Shown piece by piece: positions 37,679-45,042 of a DNA stretch of 64,000 nt (its first letter is position 1; every line of letters begins with the position of its first letter). This stretch comes from Sphingobium sp. WTD-1 (GTDB taxonomy: Bacteria > Pseudomonadota > Alphaproteobacteria > Sphingomonadales > Sphingomonadaceae). A model generated the notes under the pieces. It searched no databases. It was not told the origin of the DNA and saw only the letters and a program-made list of their open reading frames with translations. Made by a program: the position numbers and the translations under genes. The stretch covers positions 1-64,000 of the forward strand of contig NZ_CP119127.1 of the NCBI RefSeq assembly GCF_030128825.1, read 5' to 3'.

Positions 37679-39000
37679 GGGACTGTCAGGATTTCCGTGT
37701 GCGGCCGGGCGGTTGATCATCAGGCCGCCATGGCTCTGATGAAACGTTCGCCGAAGATCACGGCAAATTGCGCCTTCGCCATGGTCCACTCACGTGGTGG
37801 CATCTTCCACTCTTTCTCCGACCGATTCAAGATCAGGTAGAGCAGCTTGGTGGCGGCCTCGTCGCTGGGGAAGTGTCCCCTGGCCCTGACAGCCCGCCTG
37901 AGCTTCGAGTTCAAAGCTTCGATGGCGTTCGTAGTGTAGATGATCCGGCGGACCTCGTCGGGGAACGCAAAAAACGGGATCACCTCGCCCCAGGCGCGCC
38001 GCCAGCTCTGGCCGATGGCGGGATAGCGCTGCCCCCAAGGGCCAGCCTCAAATGCTGTCAGCGCCTTTTCGGCGGCATCTGCGTCGGTGGCACGGTAAAT
38101 CTCCTTGAGCGCGCTGGCGAGGTTCTTTCGGTCCTTCCAGGAGACGAAGTCCATCGAGTTGCGCAGCAGGTGAACGATGCAGGTCTGGACGATCGCATCG
38201 GGGAACACTGCGGTGATCGCATCGGGAAAGCCCTTCAGGCCGTCAACGACGGCCAGCAGGATGTCTTCAACGCCACGGTTGCGAAGCTCGTTCATCACCC
38301 GAAGCCAGAACTTGGCACCCTCATTCTGCTCGAGCCACAAGCCGAGCACCTCCTTTGCGCCGTCGGCGCGGACGCCCAGCGCAATGTGGATCGCCTTGTT
38401 GCGCACCATGCCCTCGTCGCGGATCTTGACCCGGATCGCGTCGAAGAAGACCAGCGGGTAAACCGGATCGAGCGGCCGCTGCTGCCAAGTGGCGACCTCA
38501 TCGAGCACGGCGTCGGTCACCGTGCTAATCAAATCGGGTGAGACGTCGATGCCGTATAGATCGTGCAGGTGCCTGGTGATCTCGCGGGTGCTCATGCCGC
38601 GCGCGTACATCGACACGATCTTGTCGTCGAAGCCGGGAAAGCGGCGTTGATACTTGGCGATCAACTGCGGGTCGAAGCTCGACTGGCGATCGCGCGGCAC
38701 GTCGATCGCCAACTTGCCGGTGTCGGTCATTACCGTCTTCCGACCGTAGCCGTTGCGCATGTTGCCGGCGCCGTCTTCGCCAGCGAGGTGGTGATCCATC
38801 TCCGCATTCAGGGCACGCTCTGTCAGCGCCTTCTTCAGCGAATCGAGCAGACCGCCCTGCTCGAAGGCGGCACTGGCAGCGCCGCCCGCCAAAAGCTGAT
38901 CGAGAAGCTCATTCGGTATGGCAGGTTCTTTGCGTCGTGACATAGTGGGACTCCTTGTTGCCCATTATGCCCGGCCGCACACGGAAATCCTGACAGTCCC
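37679..39000. mobile_element. IS256-family insertion sequence nested in istA
   Basis: A 1,322-bp element with perfect terminal inverted repeats beginning GGGACTGTCAGGATTTCCGT and an 8-bp target duplication TCGCAAAC (37671-37678 and 39001-39008). It carries a single transposase gene on the minus strand. The intact duplication shows simple, probably recent transposition. Confidence 0.95.
37720..38943 (-). CDS. IS256-family (mutator-type) transposase
   Basis: A 407-residue DDE transposase. Typical parts are RNGYGRKTV, the YARGMSTREI helix, VFFDAIRVKIRDEG (first Asp), AVVDGLKGFPDAI (second Asp), the QTCIVHLLRNSM signature and the Glu in YTTNAIEALNSKLRR. It is full length and apparently functional. 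It is the youngest of the three elements by nesting order. Confidence 0.95.
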   Translation of the reverse strand: MSRRKEPAIPNELLDQLLAGGAASAAFEQGGLLDSLKKALTERALNAEMDHHLAGEDGAGNMRNGYGRKTVMTDTGKLAIDVPRDRQSSFDPQLIAKYQRRFPGFDDKIVSMYARGMSTREITRHLHDLYGIDVSPDLISTVTDAVLDEVATWQQRPLDPVYPLVFFDAIRVKIRDEGMVRNKAIHIALGVRADGAKEVLGLWLEQNEGAKFWLRVMNELRNRGVEDILLAVVDGLKGFPDAITAVFPDAIVQTCIVHLLRNSMDFVSWKDRKNLASALKEIYRATDADAAEKALTAFEAGPWGQRYPAIGQSWRRAWGEVIPFFAFPDEVRRIIYTTNAIEALNSKLRRAVRARGHFPSDEAATKLLYLILNRSEKEWKMPPREWTMAKAQFAVIFGERFIRAMAA

Positions 39001-39569
39001 TCGCAAACGGGTATCGCCGACGTGCCTCATCCATTTTGAGCGCAATCGCTACAGCGTACCGGCCTCTTTCGCCAATCGCACTGTCAGCCTGCGCGTCTAT
39101 CCTGATCGCTTCCAGGTCGTCGCCGAGGGGCAGCCAATCTGCGCACATCAGCGCATCATCAACCGCTCTCACGACGGTCCAGGTCATACGGTTTATGACT
39201 GGCGCCATTATCTGGCGGTCGTGCAGCGCAAGCCCGGCGCCCTGCGCAACGGTGCGCCCTTCCTTGAGCTACCCGATGCGTTCCAGCGTCTGCAGCGACA
39301 TCTGTTGCGCAATCCCGGCGGCGACAGGGAAATGGTCGAAATACTGGCGCTGGTTCTTCATCATGATGAGCAACTGGTGCTGACGGCGGTCACCATGGCG
39401 CTGGAGGCTGGCGTTCCGACCAAGACCCATATCCTCAATCTGCTCTATAGGCTGGTCGACGGAAAACCGATCTCCACGCCACCGGTGACGGCGCCCCAGG
39501 CGCTCCAACTGGTCAGCGAGCCGGTGGCCAATGTCGAACGCTATGATGATCTGCGCAAGGAGAAGCGTC

Positions 39570-40376
39570 ATGCGTCATGACCCTGCCAGCGGCGCCATCG
39601 TTGTCATGCTCCGCAGCCTCAAGATGCATGGCATGGCGCAGGCCGTCACCGATCTCATGGAACAGGGATCTCCAGCCTTCGAAGCCGCCATCCCGATCCT
39701 CTCCCAGTTGCTCAAAGCCGAGACAGCAGAACGGGAGGTTCGATCTGTGGCCTATCAGCTCAAGATCGCGCGCTTCCCTGTCTATCGCGATCTGGCCGGC
39801 TTCGACTTTACCAGTAGCGAGGTCAATGAAGCTCTGGTGCGTCAGTTGCATCGCTGCGACTTCATCGACATCGCCGACAATATCGTGCTGGTCGGCGGTC
39901 CTGGCACCGGCAAGAGCCATGTGGCAACGGCGCTGGGCATCCAGGCCATCGAACATCATCGAAAGCGCGTCCGCTTCTTCTCGACGGTCGAACTGGTCAA
40001 TGCGCTCGAGCAGGAAAAAGCACAGGGCAAGGCCGGTCAGATCGCCAATCGCCTCCTGCACTCCGATCTCGTTATCCTGGATGAGCTTGGATATCTGCCG
40101 TTCAGTGCTTCAGGTGGCGCGCTGCTCTTCCACCTGCTGAGCAAACTCTACGAGCGCACCAGCGTCATCATCACCACAAACCTGAGCTTCAGCGAATGGG
40201 CCACCGTGTTCGGCGACGCCAAAATGACCACGGCGCTTCTCGATCGGCTTACCCATCACTGCCACATCCTGGAGACCGGCAACGATAGCTTCCGCTTCAA
40301 GAACAGCTCTGCCAAGCAGGCCAGAACCCAAAGGAGAAAACCACGGGTTGACCCAACCATGACACCCGAAACATAA
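39570..40376 (+). CDS. istB: IS21-family helper ATPase IstB
   Basis: A 268-residue AAA+ ATPase with Walker [10 protein letters not shown], Walker [13 protein letters not shown] and the sensor region [16 protein letters not shown]. IstB assembles on target DNA and activates IstA. The ATG at 39570 has an AAGGAGAAG ribosome-binding sequence and overlaps the end of istA. It is intact, but without a whole IstA the element cannot transpose by itself. Confidence 0.95.
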   Translation: MRHDPASGAIVVMLRSLKMHGMAQAVTDLMEQGSPAFEAAIPILSQLLKAETAEREVRSVAYQLKIARFPVYRDLAGFDFTSSEVNEALVRQLHRCDFIDIADNIVLVGGPGTGKSHVATALGIQAIEHHRKRVRFFSTVELVNALEQEKAQGKAGQIANRLLHSDLVILDELGYLPFSASGGALLFHLLSKLYERTSVIITTNLSFSEWATVFGDAKMTTALLDRLTHHCHILETGNDSFRFKNSSAKQARTQRRKPRVDPTMTPET

Positions 40377-40412
40377 TCCGCAGACGGGTCACTTCTCGAT
40401 GGAAAACCCGGG

Positions 40413-41099
40413 TCACTTCTCAGTGGAAATCAACAACATGGTCTCGGTCAGATCGAGATGCTGGAGCAGCATTGTTTCGAGGTCGTTCCAATGTTCGATC
40501 AAACCCTCGCGCAGGCCAGCATCAGGTTCGCCGAATTTTTCGATGTAGGCGGACATTTCGAAGATAACATGGATGTGAAGAGACTTGTGGCCCGACCAGT
40601 TGACCGTGATGCCACGGAAATCCGCCCATTGGGTGCAGGCCTTGAAGAAACGGCCAATGGCGCAGTCCGTGGATTTCTTTCCCGACGAGCGCAGCCAGCC
40701 AAGCTGCAACTCGAAGAATGCGACATCAGCATAGTCGAACTCGAACGTGTAAACTTGGTATTTGCCGATGCGGGTTCGCGACATCGGAGCGGGATATTGA
40801 GCTTTGCCATCCGCCCCATATTCGGCCTCAGCAATCGTCAGCGGATTGGCGAAATAGCAATTCTCCTCCAACATCATTCGTCCCTCAGCGATCTTTACGG
40901 TCGCCAGGTGGTTTCGTCCGGGCCGGTTCTGTCGGTCCGACACCGGGTAGTAAATGTCTCCGCTGATGAGATTCCGGGCCATTTCTCTAGCGAAACGGGT
41001 CATCGGCTTCTTGATGGCGCGGCGGAATTGTCCGTGAGCCTTCCTCCCCAGGGTGGTCTTTATGTTTTCGAGGTAGTGGTATTCGTGATAGTGGGTCAT
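40413..41099 (-). CDS. Possible AEP-type primase/replication protein, C-terminus cut by IS21
   Basis: The 228-residue frame begins MTHYHEYHYLENIKTTLG inside the inverted repeat and ends in residues supplied by the IS21 end (ISTEK), so the true C-terminus is lost. Two features resemble archaeo-eukaryotic primases: an acidic pair after a strand (YTFEFDYAD, D122 and D125) and SGHKSLHIHVIF (residues 169-180), comparable to the Ser/His motif before the third acidic position. If correct, it was the replication or priming protein of the ancestral element, with the upstream repeat block as its control region or origin. The family call is a motif-level inference. Confidence 0.45.
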   Translation of the reverse strand: MTHYHEYHYLENIKTTLGRKAHGQFRRAIKKPMTRFAREMARNLISGDIYYPVSDRQNRPGRNHLATVKIAEGRMMLEENCYFANPLTIAEAEYGADGKAQYPAPMSRTRIGKYQVYTFEFDYADVAFFELQLGWLRSSGKKSTDCAIGRFFKACTQWADFRGITVNWSGHKSLHIHVIFEMSAYIEKFGEPDAGLREGLIEHWNDLETMLLQHLDLTETMLLISTEK

Positions 41100-41639
41100 G
41101 ATATTCCAGGTTTGAGCCTCGCATGGTGACGGTCATGCGAGGCTCTGCCTGGAACAATCGATGGATATAGCGCTACTATATGCCGACTGGCCGTGAACTC
41201 CGATGATGCCGTCACGCATCTACGTGACTATTTATTCATCCGTTCTACCACCGGTGTCGCGATATCGCCTAATTTAATCTTCGTGACTTCGCGGGATGTG
41301 TTTGACGCGCATCCCCCGTGAAGACGAGTTCTATAGATATTATATTATAACCGGGCTTCACGGGGGATTTAATCGGCGCGAGGCGACGGCGAGCGATGGC
41401 TTGGCCTGCGGCTGAGCAGGTCGAGCCAGAAGATCGCGGGCGTCTCGTCGGCGCGGGGACGGGAGCGCAGCGCCGTCCCCTGGAACTGCTCATCTCCATC
41501 CTGGAGATCGTTGCCGGGCGACCTGACCCCGCAGATGGAGACGATCGTAGCGAAGCCCCATCTGACCTGTCGATATCTCTGACGCAGGCATGAGGTCGTC
41601 CATTTGCGTCCCGCCAAGGTAACCACCAACGACACATCC
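41046..41639 (-). repeat. 594-bp inverted repeat, right copy
   Basis: Reverse complement of 28968-29561 with only scattered mismatches, for example within the AGAGCCTCGC hairpin and one near 41,630. It includes the first 54 bases of the primase-like gene and lies 96 bases from the right-hand resolvase start. Homologous recombination between the copies would flip the 11.5 kb that hold the restriction locus and insertion sequences. Confidence 0.88.
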
Positions 41640-41735
41640 CACGGCACATCTTTTCCGCCCCGTTTGGGTCGATTTCCTGCTATAATACGCCAGCGATTTG
41701 AGGGTTTTAGAGCCATACGAGACATAGGGGCGCCG

Positions 41736-42290
41736 ATGGGACGAGTGCTGGGTTATGCGCGGGTGAGCACGGACGATGGCCAGGATGTCTCGACCCAGAA
41801 GAACCGCCTGGAAGAACTCGGCGCCGTCGTGGTCTTCAGCGATGTTGGAAACGGGTCATCGCTAACTGGCAGGGATCAACTTGAAGCCGTCTTGCGCCTG
41901 CTCGAACCTGGCGATGTCCTGATGACGCTGCATCCCGATAGGCTTGCCCGCGATACCGCTGACCTCCTGTCGATCGCCAAGCGGGTAGTCGGCAAGAAAG
42001 CCGTCCTGCGGATCGTCGATCCCAGCATCGAGATGAACGGTGAAGACCTGATGGCCGAGGTTATGCTCACGATTTTGGGGTTGGTGGGTTCTGTAGAGAA
42101 ATATTTCGGGAAAGCTCGCCAGCGGCGTGGCATTGAAGCGGCCAAGGCGCGAGGAGTTTATAAAGGCCGACCCGCCACCATCGATCCCGCCCAAGTGCGG
42201 GAACTTCGCGACCAGGGCATGGGCGCCACCGCGATCGCCAAACGGCTCAAGATCGGGCGAGCCAGCGTCTACCGTGCCCTGGCAGCGTGA
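41736..42290 (+). CDS. Serine recombinase (Tn3-type resolvase/invertase), right copy
   Basis: A 184-residue resolvase beginning MGRVLGYARVST with catalytic S11, HPDRLARDT arginines and a C-terminal helix-turn-helix ending GRASVYRALAA. ATG 41736 has an AGGGG sequence just before it and gives the same length as the left copy; the frame is open to 41604 into the repeat block. A TATAAT box lies at 41681-41686. It overlaps the next gene by four bases (ATGA). It is clearly diverged from the left copy, unlike the almost identical repeat beside it. Confidence 0.9.
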   Translation: MGRVLGYARVSTDDGQDVSTQKNRLEELGAVVVFSDVGNGSSLTGRDQLEAVLRLLEPGDVLMTLHPDRLARDTADLLSIAKRVVGKKAVLRIVDPSIEMNGEDLMAEVMLTILGLVGSVEKYFGKARQRRGIEAAKARGVYKGRPATIDPAQVRELRDQGMGATAIAKRLKIGRASVYRALAA

Positions 42291-42811
42291 TGAGAACGTT
42301 TGATTCACCGTCGCGCGATACCGTCGGCCCCATGTCGTTCAAGAAGCCCTTTCGCGCCGTCCCGATCACCCTCGGTGAACATTACCAGGCGAAGCGGATG
42401 CGTCGAGAACGCCTCGGCATCGTGAAACTCTTGGGAGGTGCAGTCGGGCTTGGCTTGATCGTAGCCCTCGCGCTCCATGCCTGGGATCGAACCTCTGTGA
42501 TGCCATCGACACCGGCAACCACCAGGAACGATGATCCCCAGCCCATCGCGGGACCGGTTCCCAAGCAGACCATGGCTTATGACCGAGGCACTAGCGCGGC
42601 CGATCTCGATGCCCAGCAGCCAGCAGGCGGATCAGCGAGTCTTCCGGCCTCTCATCCCGTCGCATCAGCAGGTTCATCCTGGTCATACCCGAACTGCGGA
42701 GCCGCCAGGGCTGCCGGTGCCGCGCCGTTATATATCGGGCAGCCCGGCTACGGCCCCCATATGGACGGTGACGGCGATGGCATCGCCTGCGAACCATATC
42801 ACGGCCGTTGA
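42287..42811 (+). CDS. Excalibur-domain membrane-anchored protein
   Basis: A 174-residue protein. One membrane helix (LLGGAVGLGLIVALALHAW, about residues 48-66) is followed by a low-complexity extracytoplasmic linker and a C-terminal excalibur calcium-binding domain: SYPNCGAARAAGAAP, then GYGPHMDGDGDGIACE. The DxDxDGxxCE signature is complete. Translation is coupled to the resolvase by an ATGA overlap; ATG 42332 is an alternative start. Excalibur domains often accompany nucleases or surface proteins; here there is no enzymatic domain. Confidence 0.82.
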   Translation: MMRTFDSPSRDTVGPMSFKKPFRAVPITLGEHYQAKRMRRERLGIVKLLGGAVGLGLIVALALHAWDRTSVMPSTPATTRNDDPQPIAGPVPKQTMAYDRGTSAADLDAQQPAGGSASLPASHPVASAGSSWSYPNCGAARAAGAAPLYIGQPGYGPHMDGDGDGIACEPYHGR

Positions 42812-43366
42812 CGCCGCGATCCCCGCTACCCGCTCCGCCCTCTCCCATCACCATGACCTCCACCGCGACGGCCGATCGTCTGGGGCGATGATATCTCGCA
42901 TGATCATGCCGGACCGCGACCGGTTCGAATCCGGGCGCGTCCCTCGAACTAGGGCTACACCCAGGCGCTACAGCCTGATAGCGATGCTGCCATCGATAGG
43001 CGCGAATCACGCGAAATCGGGGCAGCTTCAACGCTTCCCTCCCTCTCCGCCAATCTTCCCGTAAGATTGTGAGATAAAACGATTTCTTCCTGATCCACGG
43101 CTGCCGAGCGTTCAACCGCTACACAACGGTGCTGCCCCGGCCATACTCCATTATACTGGAGAATCGCGTCGAATATCGGTTGCTACTCCTATCTGAAACC
43201 TCCCTAGAAATTCAGAGGGGCCGACGGGGCAGAGCATATCACTACACCATTGTTTTCTTTTATTTTTACCCTTGCAAACGGGTAGCCATCGAGGATCCGA
43301 ACCTTGAAATTTTAGGCAAATAAGGAGACTTTTTCGTTGCAATGCGTTAAGAGAAAACTTAACTCC
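42812..43366. other. Gene-free stretch holding the attP-like site and the toxin-operon upstream region
   Basis: No credible gene is found. Bases 42922-43133 are the attP-like sequence; 43134-43366 are distinctly AT-richer and should contain the promoter of the following three-gene module. AAGGAG is seen at 43322-43327. Confidence 0.6.
42922..43133 (-). repeat. Complete attP-like site in inverted orientation
   Basis: Three parts lie head to tail. Bases 42922-43035 equal the island's left arm (27083-27196) inverted, with three mismatches. Bases 43036-43052 are the 17-bp core. Bases 43053-43133 equal the right arm (46317-46397) inverted, without a mismatch that I can see. This is the sequence expected at the junction of the excised circular island. 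Confidence 0.85.
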
Positions 43367-43807
43367 ATGTCCGATATGGCGGATGGCAACGATGACGAGA
43401 AGCAACTCAAGGAGCTTGGTTGTGGTATGCTTGCCAACGACGCAGATGCGCGCGTTGTCATCCTTAAAGGCCCGAAGAAAGATTTCGACAGTCTAGAAAT
43501 TAAGCACCAGGCTCGCTTCATAGGAATTATGAAGGGCTGGTGTAATGGACAAAAGCTTCTTCCCGCCATGTTTAATTACAACGAGGGAAGATCGAAACAA
43601 AAAAACTGCCTCATACAAGTATTCAAAGGTTTCAAACATCGATTTTATGGATTTCAGACAAAAATAAATAACACAAAGACTTTTGTCGTAGTAAAATCTG
43701 ATTTGAACAAAAAACAAGACAAAGCCGACCCAATTATTTTGGCGAGAGCAATGGAGATATCGGATCAATTGCAAGCTGCTATTGATGCCGCTTCGGAAGG
43801 AAAATGA
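43367..43807 (+). CDS. RelE/HigB-like toxin of a three-gene module
   Basis: About 146 residues. The second half has the pattern of HigB/RelE-superfamily toxins: KGFKHRFYGFQTKINNTKTF, then VVVKSDLNKKQDKADPIILARAMEI, that is, a basic strand, a Phe-Val-Val strand and the Lys-Lys-Gln-x-Lys helix start before an Arg-containing helix. Such toxins cleave mRNA on the ribosome. A TTG at 43337 with AAGGAG nine bases upstream is a rival start; ATG 43367 has no good ribosome site. The antitoxin gene begins two bases after the stop. Base composition is much more AT-rich than in core genes, indicating transfer. Confidence 0.65.
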   Translation: MSDMADGNDDEKQLKELGCGMLANDADARVVILKGPKKDFDSLEIKHQARFIGIMKGWCNGQKLLPAMFNYNEGRSKQKNCLIQVFKGFKHRFYGFQTKINNTKTFVVVKSDLNKKQDKADPIILARAMEISDQLQAAIDAASEGK

Positions 43808-43808
43808 A

Positions 43809-44231
43809 ATGAGCATCTGCCCCGATCAGGAACGGAACGCCGTCTTCGCTGAAGAAGCGTTCATCGTTGATGCGCAGATTTTTCTCCATACTCTTATGGA
43901 AGAAAAAGGGATCTCGCGCGCCGATTTGGCTAGAGCCATGGGAGTTTCGCGAGCACGAGTTTCTCAGGTGTTCAGCGACGAATGCAAGAATTTTACGATG
44001 CGCCTGTTTGCGCGAGCGATGTTCGCGTTGGATGAAGCCCCTCGGCTTGATTGCGATCACTTCGCAACGAAAGCCAAAACCAATTTGGCGCAGGAGCGCG
44101 AGGAGGCCATCCAGGCCGCAGCAAATGTCGTTCCGATTTGGTTTGACACTAACGACGACGAGACAGATTCCGAAATCTGCTTGAACGCGAACGACAACAG
44201 ACTGGCCGGTTTGCGGCGGAAGGCTGCCTGA
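43809..44231 (+). CDS. XRE/HigA-like antitoxin with extended C-terminus
   Basis: A 140-residue protein with a helix-turn-helix of the Cro/C1 type in residues 22-75 (LMEEKGISRADLARAMGVS, then SQVFSDECKNFTMRL). It should bind the toxin and repress the operon. After the DNA-binding domain, about 60 further residues form an acidic tail that contains the hydrophobic patch VVPIWF (107-112). In known toxin-antitoxin-chaperone systems the antitoxin has such a C-terminal chaperone-addiction segment, so this patch is a candidate. Its stop overlaps the next ATG (TGATG). Confidence 0.78.
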   Translation: MSICPDQERNAVFAEEAFIVDAQIFLHTLMEEKGISRADLARAMGVSRARVSQVFSDECKNFTMRLFARAMFALDEAPRLDCDHFATKAKTNLAQEREEAIQAAANVVPIWFDTNDDETDSEICLNANDNRLAGLRRKAA

Positions 44232-44728
44232 TGGGCGACATTACAACTGAAGTTTCACAGGATGCGCCCAAGAGTGGTTTCTCTGGCGAAGAATATAATC
44301 ATGTCGCTAGAAATTCCGAACTTGAAGCAATAAAACTCCTGTCCAATAAATTCAGCGTAGAGCCTGGTTTTATTGGCATGAGTGATCAACTTAAATTGAG
44401 CTATGGACGAAAGATCGTCGCATGCCAATTTATGGAAGATGATCACGCTGCTGTGGCAATTTTTCGGTATCATGTGGAAGGAAAACATCTTCGAAAAAAG
44501 ATGTTTAGCTTGGTTGCAGAATATGGCGTATCCTATAGCGTCCCCATTGACGGAACCGAAGCCGCAGCCGTTGGCTTTTGCAAGAATGTCGGAAAATTTG
44601 CAGCCTATCCGTATTTTCGCGCCTTGGCTGCTCACATCTTTGCGGAAGCGGGTCTGAATCTGCCCCCTCTTCCGGCTATTGCCTCGACAGCACATATCCA
44701 AAGAAAAACCAAGGAACCGGAAAATTGA
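44231..44728 (+). CDS. SecB-like chaperone of the toxin-antitoxin module
   Basis: A 165-residue protein whose pattern fits SecB: strands with alternating hydrophobics (AAVAIFRYHVEG, then FSLVAEYGVSYSV) and the hallmark C-terminal segment GKFAAYPYFRALAAHI, then GLNLPPLPAI. The latter compares with the LFPYAR and FPQLNLAP parts of E. coli SecB. Translation is coupled to the antitoxin by a one-base overlap. In toxin-antitoxin-chaperone systems a SecB-like protein protects the antitoxin from degradation. The assignment rests on motif comparison by eye and gene order. Confidence 0.65.
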   Translation: MGDITTEVSQDAPKSGFSGEEYNHVARNSELEAIKLLSNKFSVEPGFIGMSDQLKLSYGRKIVACQFMEDDHAAVAIFRYHVEGKHLRKKMFSLVAEYGVSYSVPIDGTEAAAVGFCKNVGKFAAYPYFRALAAHIFAEAGLNLPPLPAIASTAHIQRKTKEPEN

Positions 44729-44814
44729 TTGGAGCACTCATGAGGCCGGGAGCCAACCGGTCCGAACGATCAGGACGCTGTTGCAATTAGGCAATGGCCT
44801 TCTGAGGCAAATTT

Positions 44815-44946
44815 ATGAGCAATAAGAAACAGGTTCCGGCGCAGACCGTCCATCGCAATTCTATCGACGGTCGTTTCGTGACGAAGACTTATGCTGATCG
44901 CCATCCGCGCACTACCGAGCGTGAGCGTATCAAGCATCCGGATTGA
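44815..44946 (+). CDS. Small basic protein (43 residues)
   Basis: A 43-codon frame beginning MSNKKQVPAQTVHRNSIDGR with the core DGRFVTKTYADRHPRTT. The pattern, a degree of Gly-Arg-Phe-Val-Thr followed by a basic His-Pro and Thr-Thr, is that of a widespread family of tiny bacterial proteins of unknown role. A GAGG ribosome-binding sequence lies upstream. It follows the chaperone-like gene by about 85 bases and precedes the convergent integrase gene. Confidence 0.6.
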   Translation: MSNKKQVPAQTVHRNSIDGRFVTKTYADRHPRTTERERIKHPD

Positions 44947-45042
44947 TATCCGAGGCATTCAAAATGGCAACGAGTCTGACGTGAATTTTTTACGCGTCAG
45001 ACTCGCGGCGCGCAGATGAACTCGGTGGAAAAGCCTTAGCTC

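Larger units (their letters stand above)
36727..39580 (+). pseudogene. istA: istA transposase, split by IS256-type element
   Basis: The IS21 transposase starts MALLSVIRRWHFRDHL (ATG 36727; 36718 also possible) with an N-terminal helix-turn-helix (SRNTIRKYL) and the integrase core (FQFDWSEDW, then YDNMRTAVDKV, then the Glu in GWEKGQVEKNV). At 37679 the nested element interrupts it after VEYRKR. The frame resumes exactly at 39001 with RKRVSPTCLIHFERN and ends at 39580, overlapping istB by 11 bases. Loss of the nested element would restore the protein. Confidence 0.92.
36615..40435. mobile_element. IS21-family insertion sequence, interrupted by an IS256-family element
   Basis: Ends read TGTTGATTTCCACTGAGAAG on the left and the same sequence inverted on the right; inner repeats of the type TTTCCACTGAGAA or GGGTCACTTCTCGAT occur just inside, as in IS21 elements. 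Without the nested 1,322-bp IS256-type element and its duplication it is about 2.5 kb, the normal size. It carries istA (split) and istB. Flanks differ (ACGCC before, ACATG after), so no target duplication remains. The left side joins hsdR and the right side joins a different truncated gene. Confidence 0.92.

Noticed and set aside
42922..42932. GGTTCGAATCC, a tRNA T-loop-like sequence in the attP left arm
   Set aside because: No acceptor or anticodon arms surround it, so it is not a tRNA. It may be a remnant of another attachment site, but it is too short to claim.
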